A DNA stretch of 64,000 bases from Thermoflexales bacterium (GTDB lineage Bacteria > Chloroflexota > Anaerolineae > Fen-1058): positions 1-64,000 of the forward strand of contig JAFGFO010000475.1 in NCBI GenBank assembly GCA_016931085.1, given 5' to 3'. This document shows, piece by piece, positions 44,509-53,636 of this stretch. The number at the start of each line of letters is the position of its first letter. Positions within the stretch are counted from its first letter, which is position 1. Below the pieces are notes generated by a model that saw only the letters and a program-made list of their open reading frames with translations, made no database searches and was not told where the DNA came from. Both the position numbers and the translations under genes were made by a program.

Positions 44509-47334
44509 ATGAACAATACAAGTGTAAGCGAAAAGGTACGTGCACAGTTCGTAGGGCGTCGTGAAGCCTTGGATGCGTTCTACCTGCGTTTTTCCTATCG
44601 GCATATGAAGAACGGCATCTATTATTGCGGCGGCGGCGGTCTGGGAAAGACATGGGTGCTGCAAAAGATCATTAATGACAATAAGGATGACCCCATTCGC
44701 GTGGTGACGCCCATTATTGACTTTTTCAACACCCAGAACCACAGTGTTCATGGACTTCAAGCCAGGATCAAGTCCTGTTTGCCGAACTCGGAAGCCTTTC
44801 GGCCGTACGACGAAGCCATCAATCGTCTGGAGGAAGCCAGATCGAAGCCGGAGACTCATCCCAGCACAATCGCCAGCCTGGAAGCACGTGCGGACAAGGC
44901 ATTTATTGAGTGTTGTCAGGAAGCAATTGTCGGCCGGGAAGTCATCCTGCTTTTTGATACCTTTGAGCGCGTACAGCAACGATATGTGGGACGATGGTTG
45001 TGCAAGAAGTTTCTTCCTAAAGTGGGTGACTTGATTGTAGCTATTGCAGGACGGCCCGAACCAACTCCGGCCCAGATGCCGGACAACATGGTTACTAATG
45101 AACTGGGAGGGCTTGACCTGGAAGCATTCACGGAACTTGTGCATAGCCGTCTGCCATCAGCTCCCGATGAAATAGTGGACAATATCTGGAAACATACCGA
45201 TGGTGCCCCGCTGATGGCTCACCTGATCCTGGACTTGCACGATCGAGACCAGTTTATTTCTCGGCTGGGTCAGTTGGGTAAGAACGAACGAGTTCAAGAC
45301 TCACCCGAGTTGGAGCGCTGGCTTGTTGGCCAATTTGAGGATCAGAAGATAATATGGGCTATGGCCTATCTCCGACGGCGCTTTGATATCCCGATGTTAC
45401 AATACATCGTGGAGAATGGGGAGAAATGGTTTCGGCCTGCTGATTATGAGAGGATCTTTAACGATCTCCCTCAACTCGTCTACGTGAAGGAATACCCTCA
45501 ACAGCAGAGTCACTTGCTGCACGACGAGATCCAATGCATGGTAGCTCAATATGTACTCCCAGATGTGGGTATATGGGAAGAATTCCGCGCATTCTTGTAT
45601 GACCTGGTTGTGAATCGTTATTATCCGGAGAGCATCAGGATGCTTGAAGAGGCTCCCCCAGACAAAAAGACCGCGGCCGACATGGACCTGGCCCGCCAGT
45701 TGCGAGCGGAACACCTAGGGTACATCCTTGACCATGATCCAGATGCGGGTCTGGAGAAGTACGAATCCTACCGGGCTGAGGTCGAGCAGAAAACGCACGA
45801 TTACGACTTTGAAGAATTGGTGTGGGGAGAGGTGCGTGAGCACTTGGACCACTTTGGAAGGAAAGGGTACGATATTTGCTACGAGCGTGGAGAATGGCTG
45901 CGCAGGCACAGTTTGTTCGAGAAGGCGGAAGAGCTCTTTGGACAGATGTTGGACCGCTTTCAAGAGCAACGAATCAAGATCAGCCAATGGGTCGGGTTTA
46001 TGGCTATGCGCCAGGGCAATATTACCAAGGCAAAGGAAATGTTCGATCAAGGCCTGGCATGGGTGGGAAAAGGCGACTGGCAATCGCTTGCAATGATCGA
46101 AAGCAACCTGGCACAGGCCGCTATCGAGGCGGGGGAATGGGATAAGGCACTTGAGCACTATGCCCGGAGTTTTCGCGCCGCTACCCTGGCTCACGATCAA
46201 TCTCAGATGGCCGCTGTATATCTCAGCCGGGGATACCTGTATTCGCTGAAAGGCAAGTACGTCGATGCGGAAAGACAGTGCAGACTCGCTCTGGAAACTC
46301 TCGAACCGTTGCCAGATAATGAAACCAATGCGCAACGCACCATATATGCCTGGATGAACCTGGGTACAGTTTATCGCCACACTGAAGAATACGCTGAGGC
46401 TAAGTCCTGCTATGAGAAGGGCTTGAAGTTGGCGAAGAAGAACGAACACCGAGAAACTGTGTGTGATTCTTTGCAGCATCTGGGCATCAACGAGTATTTA
46501 AGGGGTCGGGTCTTCCGACGAAAAGGGGAGAGCCTGACAGAAGCTTGTGAGCACCAGATGCAAGCCTGGCAACATCTTGTTGACGCATTGGAAATCGCGC
46601 GCGAGTCTGGTTGGCGGAAGGCGATAGCGAGCGGCCTCCATCGCCTGGCAAAGGTCTATCGGGAAATCTATCGCCTGCAACAATTGCCAGAAAGCGTCAC
46701 TTCCGACTCTTTGAAAGCACTGCAGGCTTTGCAGCAAAAAGCGCAAACTTTCCAGCATCCATTTGAAGTCGAGTTTGAGCATATCCTGTTAATGTCTGGT
46801 TTGTTTGCGGAGATGAATTGGTTGGAAAAGGCCGCCCGGCTGTTCGAGGTGAGCGCGCTAATGGCAGATGAAGCCAGTGACTATCACTGTGCGTTGGATG
46901 GTCTGACGGAACTAGCTAGGTTGTTCCTGGAACTCGAGCATTTTGACCTAGTGCCGCTCATCATTCGCAGGATCGAACGTATCAAAGGGAGTGACTACGA
47001 AGAGGAATTGTTCACGCAAATCAGCCAGATCATCATAGGAGACGGGCATTTTGAACAAGCAAGATATGACGAAGCGCTCGAGCAATATAAAATTCACTAT
47101 GCCCAGCTCGCCAAACTGATCGGATATGCTTCGTATCGGCTGAACGACAATCTGAGGAACCTGGAGTGGCGGTTCAGCATTCTACCGCCCGAGTTGGTTG
47201 TGCTATGGTGCGATGCGTTGGAAGATGCATGGTTAGCGCAGTCTGTCTCCGCCGTGCGACCGAATATGCTGGATATGCTCGAACGTATCCGGCTCGAGAC
47301 CCTGGCACGATCGGCAAGTTCTGGGAGCGAATAG
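44509..47334 (+). CDS. STAND NTPase with TPR repeats
   Basis: A 941-aa protein; ATG 44509 follows GGAGGCGGAG. Residues 1 to about 330 form the nucleotide-binding part: AQFVGRREALDAF, Walker A CGGGGLGKTWVLQKI (40-54), Walker B EVILLFDTFERVQQ (about 144-157), and a GRPEP sensor-like stretch. From about 480 to 900 there are TPR-type helical repeats (LAQAAIEAGEWDKALEHYAR, YLSRGYLYSLKGKYVDAERQ, NLGTVYRHTEEYAEAKSCYE). This is the sensor architecture of STAND proteins, which oligomerise on ligand or pathogen-signal binding and switch on an effector. The radical SAM/SPASM gene and two effector-like genes follow on the same strand. Confidence 0.85.
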   Translation: MNNTSVSEKVRAQFVGRREALDAFYLRFSYRHMKNGIYYCGGGGLGKTWVLQKIINDNKDDPIRVVTPIIDFFNTQNHSVHGLQARIKSCLPNSEAFRPYDEAINRLEEARSKPETHPSTIASLEARADKAFIECCQEAIVGREVILLFDTFERVQQRYVGRWLCKKFLPKVGDLIVAIAGRPEPTPAQMPDNMVTNELGGLDLEAFTELVHSRLPSAPDEIVDNIWKHTDGAPLMAHLILDLHDRDQFISRLGQLGKNERVQDSPELERWLVGQFEDQKIIWAMAYLRRRFDIPMLQYIVENGEKWFRPADYERIFNDLPQLVYVKEYPQQQSHLLHDEIQCMVAQYVLPDVGIWEEFRAFLYDLVVNRYYPESIRMLEEAPPDKKTAADMDLARQLRAEHLGYILDHDPDAGLEKYESYRAEVEQKTHDYDFEELVWGEVREHLDHFGRKGYDICYERGEWLRRHSLFEKAEELFGQMLDRFQEQRIKISQWVGFMAMRQGNITKAKEMFDQGLAWVGKGDWQSLAMIESNLAQAAIEAGEWDKALEHYARSFRAATLAHDQSQMAAVYLSRGYLYSLKGKYVDAERQCRLALETLEPLPDNETNAQRTIYAWMNLGTVYRHTEEYAEAKSCYEKGLKLAKKNEHRETVCDSLQHLGINEYLRGRVFRRKGESLTEACEHQMQAWQHLVDALEIARESGWRKAIASGLHRLAKVYREIYRLQQLPESVTSDSLKALQALQQKAQTFQHPFEVEFEHILLMSGLFAEMNWLEKAARLFEVSALMADEASDYHCALDGLTELARLFLELEHFDLVPLIIRRIERIKGSDYEEELFTQISQIIIGDGHFEQARYDEALEQYKIHYAQLAKLIGYASYRLNDNLRNLEWRFSILPPELVVLWCDALEDAWLAQSVSAVRPNMLDMLERIRLETLARSASSGSE

Positions 47335-47363
47335 GCAAATTTCGGCATTCAGGAGAGCGTACT

Positions 47364-48905
47364 ATGCATCACAACCCGTTGATCTCTGGCCCAAGACTTT
47401 GGATTAACACATTATCCAGCCGCTTTCAACTGAATGGGAGATGTGATGATTGCCCCTGCGCTTGCCCGGAGCCAATGGTTTCCAAGAGAGGTAACGTTCG
47501 GGTAAAGGCACTGCTGCAAGAGGTGAACAGCGGAGATGTCAGAGAGATACACTTGAATCAAGACATCCTTCTGAGCCAGGTCCGTGAGTACACCGCCGCC
47601 GTGAGTGCCACAGAAGAGCCGATAGTGGTGTTGGATGGCCAGGCCGGTCAATTGCTCCCGTCCTTGAGAGCGCCTTCCACATTGAGAGAGTTGGAAACGC
47701 GGTTTTGCGACTGGAGCGATGGGATGTTTGAGCAAACAATCGCCGTGCTTCTCGCGGCTGGCGTCCTGTCGTCGCCTCAAGTGCAGCAACAGTCTGTCTC
47801 CCCACGGACAGAGGCGAGAACTCTGGCTGCTTGGCTTCACCTCACTCATCAGTGCAACTTGGCGTGCCGGTATTGCTATGTCCCTCGAACCAATCAGAGG
47901 ATGGACCCTCCAACCGCGAAGCGTTCTGTGGAAGCCGCTTACAGCTCCGCTGTAGCCCATAACTGTGAGCGGGTCAGGCTCAAGTATGCCGGCGGCGAGC
48001 CGACACTAAACCTCGACGCGCTGCAGGCCGCGCAGGCGCAGGCGGAACGGCTAAGCGCCCAAACAGGTATCAGACTGGAAACGGTTATCTTGACCAACGG
48101 AACGCTGCTGACCAACGATCTGTTGGACTTGTTGCTTTTACATGGCATCCAGGTTATGATTTCTCTGGATGGCGTTGGTCTATATCACGATGCGCAACGG
48201 CCCCTGAGTAGACAAATAGGAAGCTCTTTTGGACGGGTTGCTAATGCCCTCGACCGGTTGCTTGACTGGGGGATTTCGCCTCATGTCTCCGTGACCATCA
48301 CAGGACAGAGTCTTCAAGGGTTGCCTGATTTGGTTGCGTTCTTGCTGGAGCGAGAGTTGCCATTCAGTTTCAATTTTTATCGTGAGCCTGATGGGTTTCC
48401 TGCATCCGGGCCGTTAAGTTTTACCTATGAACAGGTTGTCAAGGGGCTGCTTGAGGCGTTCCATGTCATCGAGCGGAAACTGCCCAGGCACAGCCTGCTT
48501 TCGAACCTGGCAGACCGCGCCGATGCGGGGATTCTGCACTTGCACACCTGCGGGGTTGGCCAGAACTATTTGGTTATTGACTGCAACGGCAACATATCCA
48601 AGTGCCAGATGGATATGTTGCACGCGGTCACGACCATTAACGCTGACGACCCGCTGGCGTTTGTACGGGCGGACACCAACGGGATACAGAACCTGTCCGT
48701 TGACGAAAAAGAATGTCGCGAGTGCGTCTGGCGTTACCGCTGCGCAGGCGGCTGCCCGCGCCTGACTTTTCAGCATACCGACAGATACGACGCGAAATCG
48801 CCGTTGTGCGAGGTCTATCGTGCCATCCTGCCGGAGGTTGTGCGGCTAGAGGCGCTGCGGTTGATTCGATATGAGAAGCCGTGGAATTTTGGGCTTCCGC
48901 AATGA
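47364..48905 (+). CDS. Radical SAM/SPASM peptide-maturase-like protein
   Basis: The frame is open from 47166, overlapping the STAND gene, but ATG 47364 follows CAGGAG and is the likely start (513 aa). A short N-terminal Cys cluster (CDDCPCAC) is followed by a winged-helix-like region at about 85-135 that may be an RRE peptide-recognition domain. The radical SAM core has CNLACRYC (C164, C168, C171), YAGGEPTLN and LTNGTLL. The C-terminal SPASM region has TCGVGQNYLVIDCNGN ... KCQMD and CRECVWRYRCAGGCPRL, able to hold auxiliary clusters. The usual substrates are ribosomal peptides; none is obvious nearby. Pairing of such an enzyme with a TPR-STAND protein recalls the FxSxx-COOH systems (FxsB/FxsT) of actinomycetes. 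Confidence 0.85.
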   Translation: MHHNPLISGPRLWINTLSSRFQLNGRCDDCPCACPEPMVSKRGNVRVKALLQEVNSGDVREIHLNQDILLSQVREYTAAVSATEEPIVVLDGQAGQLLPSLRAPSTLRELETRFCDWSDGMFEQTIAVLLAAGVLSSPQVQQQSVSPRTEARTLAAWLHLTHQCNLACRYCYVPRTNQRMDPPTAKRSVEAAYSSAVAHNCERVRLKYAGGEPTLNLDALQAAQAQAERLSAQTGIRLETVILTNGTLLTNDLLDLLLLHGIQVMISLDGVGLYHDAQRPLSRQIGSSFGRVANALDRLLDWGISPHVSVTITGQSLQGLPDLVAFLLERELPFSFNFYREPDGFPASGPLSFTYEQVVKGLLEAFHVIERKLPRHSLLSNLADRADAGILHLHTCGVGQNYLVIDCNGNISKCQMDMLHAVTTINADDPLAFVRADTNGIQNLSVDEKECRECVWRYRCAGGCPRLTFQHTDRYDAKSPLCEVYRAILPEVVRLEALRLIRYEKPWNFGLPQ

Positions 48906-48970
48906 GGATATTCTAATCCGCGCCATCCTTAACGATCTGACCGGATACTTGCAAAAAGAGAGGATGCCCC

Positions 48971-50122
48971 ATGATTATAGAATTGGACCCTAACTTGCGC
49001 AAAAAATGGGTTGATGTATTGGCTCTTGTTCCTGGTTTGAGGGAACGCAAAGATCGAGATGCATGGCTAGCAAGAAATCTGCCGCGAAATGTGGAAGATC
49101 AGATCCGCCGGGATGATAATTGTAGGAATGATTTGACATTCATCATTAATACTGTCCAAGGCCTCCAGTTAAAGGATGGCAGGTGGCCTATCCTGATCTT
49201 GATTGACGACGTGCTCGCTAAAGAGGCAAGAGACCTTTCTATGGAACAGGACCTTGTACATTTAAGACAGAACATTCAAAGATCTTTGGAACCTCCAACT
49301 GGCCTAGACATCCTACCTAGAGAAGAGATTATTATCGGAGAAGATGAGAAGGTCCCGATTAGTTTCCTGGAGAACGGATTAAGAGCGGCTAGGGCAGTGG
49401 CTCGCGTCATGGTATCTCGCACGATTGGAGGGCGCGGCTTTGGCACAGGCTGGTTGATTGCACCTGGTTTGTTCGTGACTAATCACCACGTTATCAAGGC
49501 ACGTGAGCCGCATGAGAGCGATGCTACCCTACAAGAGTTTGAGCAACAAGCCAGGGGAAGTGTGGCGTGGTTTGGTTATGACGTTGGTTCTTACGCCGAG
49601 TATTATTGCACAGATCTTGTCCATGCTAACAAGGCTTTGGATTACGCAGTGTTGCGCCTGGCAGACAAATCCATAGATGATGTTCCATTGGCCGATTGGA
49701 GTTTTTTGAGAGTGGTGAGAATTCAGCCAAATCTGACTCCTGGTGTGCGTCTTAATGTTATACAGCATCCAGGAGGGCGGGTTAAGGAGATCGCCCTTCG
49801 TAGCAATTTCTATATCGGGAATGTTCCCGATCGGGGTCTCTTTCATTATCTGAGTGATACGGAAAGAGGGTCGTCAGGCTCCCCCGTTTTGGACAACAAC
49901 TGGCAGGTGGTGGGTCTGCATCATGCATGGGATTCCTATGACCGTTACTACAAAGATCGCCCCATTCGTTTCAACAGTCTTGGACTGCAATATGCCACAC
50001 CCAGCAAGTTTTCAGAGCAAGTCGTAGCTGCCATTAATGAAGGATTTCTGCTCCACACAATTCTTAAGGATCTGCCTGAATCCGTGCGGCAAGAGATTGA
50101 GCATGCACAAGGATGGGCATGA
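48971..50122 (+). CDS. Effector-associated-domain protein with trypsin-like protease
   Basis: A 383-aa protein. Residues 1 to about 80 are an adaptor domain (RKDRDAWLARNL, QIRRDDNCRNDLTFIIN, LKDGRW) nearly identical in its core to that of the next protein. Residues about 135-380 are a trypsin/HtrA-fold serine protease: FGTGWLIAPGLFVTNHHVIK (His173), NKALDYAVLRL (Asp224) and DTERGSSGSPVLD (Ser302), so the triad is complete. No signal peptide is present, so it acts in the cytoplasm. Effector-associated domains couple effectors to NTPase switches in predicted bacterial conflict systems; here the partner is likely the neighbouring ATPase. The ATG follows AGAGAGG and overlaps the next ORF. Confidence 0.85.
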   Translation: MIIELDPNLRKKWVDVLALVPGLRERKDRDAWLARNLPRNVEDQIRRDDNCRNDLTFIINTVQGLQLKDGRWPILILIDDVLAKEARDLSMEQDLVHLRQNIQRSLEPPTGLDILPREEIIIGEDEKVPISFLENGLRAARAVARVMVSRTIGGRGFGTGWLIAPGLFVTNHHVIKAREPHESDATLQEFEQQARGSVAWFGYDVGSYAEYYCTDLVHANKALDYAVLRLADKSIDDVPLADWSFLRVVRIQPNLTPGVRLNVIQHPGGRVKEIALRSNFYIGNVPDRGLFHYLSDTERGSSGSPVLDNNWQVVGLHHAWDSYDRYYKDRPIRFNSLGLQYATPSKFSEQVVAAINEGFLLHTILKDLPESVRQEIEHAQGWA

Positions 50123-50145
50123 TCTCACCTCGCCAAGGTAAATCT

Positions 50146-52113
50146 ATGAGGGAATTGAAAGATATACTCGGAAAATTGACTGATTTACTGGTGAAAGTTC
50201 CGCGGCTTGGGGACCGCAAGGGACGGGATGCATGGTTATCAAAAAATCTCGAACGGAATATGTATGACCAGATCCACCGGGATGATAATTGTAGGAATGA
50301 TTTGTCATTTATCATTAGCGATACCCAAAACCTCTATTTACAGGATGGCAGGTGGGCTGTCGATATCTTGCTTGATGATCTCGTGAATGAACTACGAGGC
50401 ATAAAACTTGCAGATGACATCAAGGAGGTACGCGAGGAAATCGCAAGAATATTGGAAAGGGCCCCGGTGGGACCAAAACCACTTCCTAAGCCTAAGACTC
50501 CCGGGCCTAAGAGTGAACCAATTTTGCCCGGCGATCCTAAGCGTCAAGAGTGGCTGAAACGACTTGGCTTCAGGCGAGATCCATTCTTCTACACCGATGG
50601 GGGATCGGATCCCTATTTGCAAGAGTATTTCTATTTTGATATGCGACATTTCGCTGACATTCGAGCCGACATATCCAAACCGGGAACTGTCTTTGTGTTT
50701 GGCCCGTCGGGGAGTGGTAAGAGCAGTCTGCGAAACGTGATCTCGCAACTTTGTCCTCAAGATGGTATTCTTCTCCTTGTGTATCAGGATCTGGCCCCAC
50801 TGGTTCGCGACAAAGAAGGTGACGGGGTACAGGAAGGCCATGTGACGCAGATATTGAAAACAGCTCTCAGAACTCTGGCCAATCTGGCAAAGCAATTGAG
50901 CGAAAAGATCGAGTCATTACCAGAAACAGAAGAGAACAACACCATCCGCAACCAGTTGTGGCTCTATGTTTCCCGTTACGAAGATGATCCTCTCAGAATA
51001 CAAACTCTTAAAAAGCTCTTGAAACCGGGCCGGCGAACGAAAGGGAAATTGCCCACAGATACTCGTGAACTCTTGGGCCGTTTTTACCGATATGTAACCC
51101 AACTGTTTAAGTATCAGTTTGCCTACATTCTCGTTGACCCTGATGATGACATTGCTCCAGATGAAGGTATCGCCTGGCAGGTGTTGGAACCCTTGCTTGC
51201 GCCCCATCGTTTACTTGAACTCGCCGAGTATAGAGCGTCATTCAAGTTCTTTTTGGGCAAGAGATTTCGAGAGCGAGCGCTGCAAATCCCCTGGATTAAG
51301 CAGGAACAAAGCAGGAGGGTTCGTGATCTCGAATGGCCTGACAATGAACTGCGTGCTCTCCTAGAAGTACGGTTGAGCCAGTGTAGCGAGGGGCGCCGTA
51401 AGCGATTAGAGGATCTGTCCGAGGGTGTGGAGAGTCTGGACGACTCTGTGATCCAGCTCTCTATGGGAAACCCGCGTGAGTTGATCGGGATATGTGACCA
51501 ATTGTTCAGCGAACACTGTCGCAGGTGGTCGCCAGACGACGGAGAGCCTCTCTTGATCACAGCCCAAGAAGTGAGTGAGGTATTGAAGCCGTTTGAGAAG
51601 CGGCATCGAGAATCGGCGTTGGAGCGATTGATTGCCCAGGGAGAAAACGAGCGAGTCGAATTCAAGTCAACGATGCGTTATAATCGTAAGGCAGGTCAAA
51701 CAGACAAAGAGATGGAACGGGAAGTTGCCAGAACACTGTGTGCTTTTCTGAACGCTGAAGGCGGTACTCTAATCATCGGCGTAGATGATGATGGAATAGT
51801 CTTGGGGCTTGAAGACGATTTATCCACATTGGGTAGAAGGAGAAATAAGGACGGGTTCGAGCGAGCCTTTGTGAATATCACAAAAGATATGTTTGACCCT
51901 TCGCTGTCGCCAAATGACTACAAAGCATATTTTGAAGAATGCCGAGATGAACTCGTCTATATTGTTGAGGTTAGGAAGAGCGAAAAACCAATCTACTGTC
52001 ATTTTGATAACGTGAGAGAATTTTACATCAGACAGCAAACAACGACAAGAAAATTGGATCCTAAGGACACTGTGGATTATGCTTTAAAACATTTTCAAAG
52101 TGGCCCTACTTGA
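50146..52113 (+). CDS. Effector-associated-domain AAA ATPase with AlbA_2 (Schlafen-like) domain
   Basis: ATG 50146 is chosen since it aligns the N-terminus with the adaptor domain of the previous protein; the frame opens 33 bases earlier. The 655-aa protein has the adaptor domain (residues 1-75, RDDNCRNDL), a linker with PKPKTPGPK, an AAA ATPase (Walker A VFGPSGSGKSSLRNVI, Walker B-like FAYILVDPDDDI), and a C-terminal AlbA_2/Schlafen-like domain (ENERVEFKSTMRYN ... LNAEGGTLIIGVDDDGIVLG). AlbA_2 domains bind or cleave nucleic acid in related proteins. The shared adaptor suggests that protease and ATPase are brought together or respond to the same trigger. Confidence 0.82.
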   Translation: MRELKDILGKLTDLLVKVPRLGDRKGRDAWLSKNLERNMYDQIHRDDNCRNDLSFIISDTQNLYLQDGRWAVDILLDDLVNELRGIKLADDIKEVREEIARILERAPVGPKPLPKPKTPGPKSEPILPGDPKRQEWLKRLGFRRDPFFYTDGGSDPYLQEYFYFDMRHFADIRADISKPGTVFVFGPSGSGKSSLRNVISQLCPQDGILLLVYQDLAPLVRDKEGDGVQEGHVTQILKTALRTLANLAKQLSEKIESLPETEENNTIRNQLWLYVSRYEDDPLRIQTLKKLLKPGRRTKGKLPTDTRELLGRFYRYVTQLFKYQFAYILVDPDDDIAPDEGIAWQVLEPLLAPHRLLELAEYRASFKFFLGKRFRERALQIPWIKQEQSRRVRDLEWPDNELRALLEVRLSQCSEGRRKRLEDLSEGVESLDDSVIQLSMGNPRELIGICDQLFSEHCRRWSPDDGEPLLITAQEVSEVLKPFEKRHRESALERLIAQGENERVEFKSTMRYNRKAGQTDKEMEREVARTLCAFLNAEGGTLIIGVDDDGIVLGLEDDLSTLGRRRNKDGFERAFVNITKDMFDPSLSPNDYKAYFEECRDELVYIVEVRKSEKPIYCHFDNVREFYIRQQTTTRKLDPKDTVDYALKHFQSGPT

Positions 52114-52123
52114 ATGCGCATAT

Positions 52124-52151
52124 TTGACTTTGAACTTGATTGTGTTATAAT
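52124..52151 (+). promoter_or_regulatory. Promoter of the 466-aa ATPase gene
   Basis: TTGACT (52,124-52,129), 16-base spacer and TATAAT (52,146-52,151), about 30 bases before ATG 52,180, which has AGGGGAG upstream. Confidence 0.8.
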
Positions 52152-52179
52152 CGATCACCAACTCTAGGGGAGTCAAAAG

Positions 52180-53580
52180 ATGGACAAAAAAGTTTATTCG
52201 AGGGTTTATGAATCTGCTCATCAGCAGGAACGTGAACGTATACACAAGTTCATCGAAGACATCAAAAATGACCTTGGGGGCACTCCTTGTCTACTAGCCC
52301 TGTTTGGGCCGCGAGGCTTTGGGAAAACGGCGTTTCTCGAACAGATTTGGAACGAGTATGAGCGCATCATGCCAACTAGTCTGGTTCGCGCGAAGTTCTG
52401 CGAGGACGATGTTGAGGCACTCGCCCTGAATAGGTTTCTGATTGATATTGTTGATCAACTTGGTGAGCGCATCCCCAAGCGAAATGCCTCTTTGCCCTCC
52501 GACTACAAATCATGGACAAACAGGAAACAACTGATCGAGTTACTCCTCGACCTTGTCAAAGGTGCCAAAGACGCTGAAAGAGTAACGTTGCTTCTAATAG
52601 ACGATTATGATTTGATGCCTGAAGAGCAGCGACGTCGGTTCCAGGAAGATTTCCTCAGCCCTGCTTCCCGGATAGGCAAATTTGCCGTCGTGCTGACTAG
52701 CGAAACCGAATTGAGACTCACCGAAAGTTTCGAATTGCGGATGCGTCTCGAGTGCCGCGAGTTGACGGGACTGGATCCCGAGGTGATATCCCGCGCCCTG
52801 CCAGAAGAGTATAGGGGGATCGCAGGAGAGATTCACAGGATTACAGGTGGGTTGCCGGTACTGACAGAAGAATTTATCGATCAACTGCAAGACTCTCAGT
52901 TCAAGACGTCTGCCGATTTTCAAGCCCACGTTCAGGAGTTCACCGGCAAGTACTACCGCACTTATGTAGAGCAATTTGTGGCCGATCTGGCATCAGATAT
53001 ACAAGAGACTACGTTGATCTTAGCCCTGCTGCGTCGGTTCGATGTCCAAGTACTTAGAAAGATCTTGACTGACCTACTGGTTGAATCTTATAAGGGTTAT
53101 GGGACAGCGGATTACCTTGACCTGATTGACCGTTTGCGGCCATGGGTGAAATGGCGCCGACAAGGAGGCTATGCTCTGAACCCCGCATTTCGTTTAATGC
53201 TCGAGGGATATGTTTTGACCATCCGACCCGACTTGTACAAGAAGGTGAACCGGGCAGCGGAGGTTATGTATAGGGGATGGTTAGAAAGCGAATACCGTGA
53301 ACACTATCTCATAGAGTTGTTGTATCACGTGCTGGCTCTGTACAAAGCTGAAAGAGCGAACGGCCTCTTCCCCGTATTAGACGACATGAGTCGGGCCAAA
53401 GTCGGTAGTGAATTACTGAGTTACCTTGAGGGGAATACCGGTCGGCAACTACCGGATGTGGACCTGGATGCGCTCCGTCATTCTCTGGAGCAGGACCCAG
53501 ATCTAAAAAATTATATCTCAGAGGATGTCAATCGAAAAATCCAGAATTTGATTCAGCAGAGAATCCCAGAATCTGCATAG
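52180..53580 (+). CDS. STAND-like ATPase, 466 aa
   Basis: A single-copy P-loop ATPase: Walker A LALFGPRGFGKTAFLEQ (about residues 40-56), Walker B VTLLLIDDYDLMPEEQ (about 138-153), VVLTSETELRL sensor region and a helical C-terminal half with a winged-helix-like part (residues 300-370). There is no adaptor domain, TPR or obvious effector. It has its own promoter after the adaptor-ATPase gene and converges with the radical SAM operon. It is probably a regulator or oligomerising switch for the neighbouring genes, inferred from context. Confidence 0.75.
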   Translation: MDKKVYSRVYESAHQQERERIHKFIEDIKNDLGGTPCLLALFGPRGFGKTAFLEQIWNEYERIMPTSLVRAKFCEDDVEALALNRFLIDIVDQLGERIPKRNASLPSDYKSWTNRKQLIELLLDLVKGAKDAERVTLLLIDDYDLMPEEQRRRFQEDFLSPASRIGKFAVVLTSETELRLTESFELRMRLECRELTGLDPEVISRALPEEYRGIAGEIHRITGGLPVLTEEFIDQLQDSQFKTSADFQAHVQEFTGKYYRTYVEQFVADLASDIQETTLILALLRRFDVQVLRKILTDLLVESYKGYGTADYLDLIDRLRPWVKWRRQGGYALNPAFRLMLEGYVLTIRPDLYKKVNRAAEVMYRGWLESEYREHYLIELLYHVLALYKAERANGLFPVLDDMSRAKVGSELLSYLEGNTGRQLPDVDLDALRHSLEQDPDLKNYISEDVNRKIQNLIQQRIPESA

Positions 53581-53636
53581 AGCGATGTGGCTTCTGATAT
53601 TGCTATTCTGGTATGTTGTGCCTGAAAGCGCCTTGG

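Noticed and set aside
47364..47500. A separate RiPP precursor peptide encoded by the CDDCPCAC region
   Set aside because: The cysteines are in frame with the radical SAM protein and no stop separates them, so they are part of that protein unless a different start is used.
48842..48905. FxSxx-COOH C-terminus on the radical SAM protein
   Set aside because: The protein ends NFGLPQ; the serine required at the third-from-last position is missing, and the pattern belongs to precursor peptides, not the enzyme.
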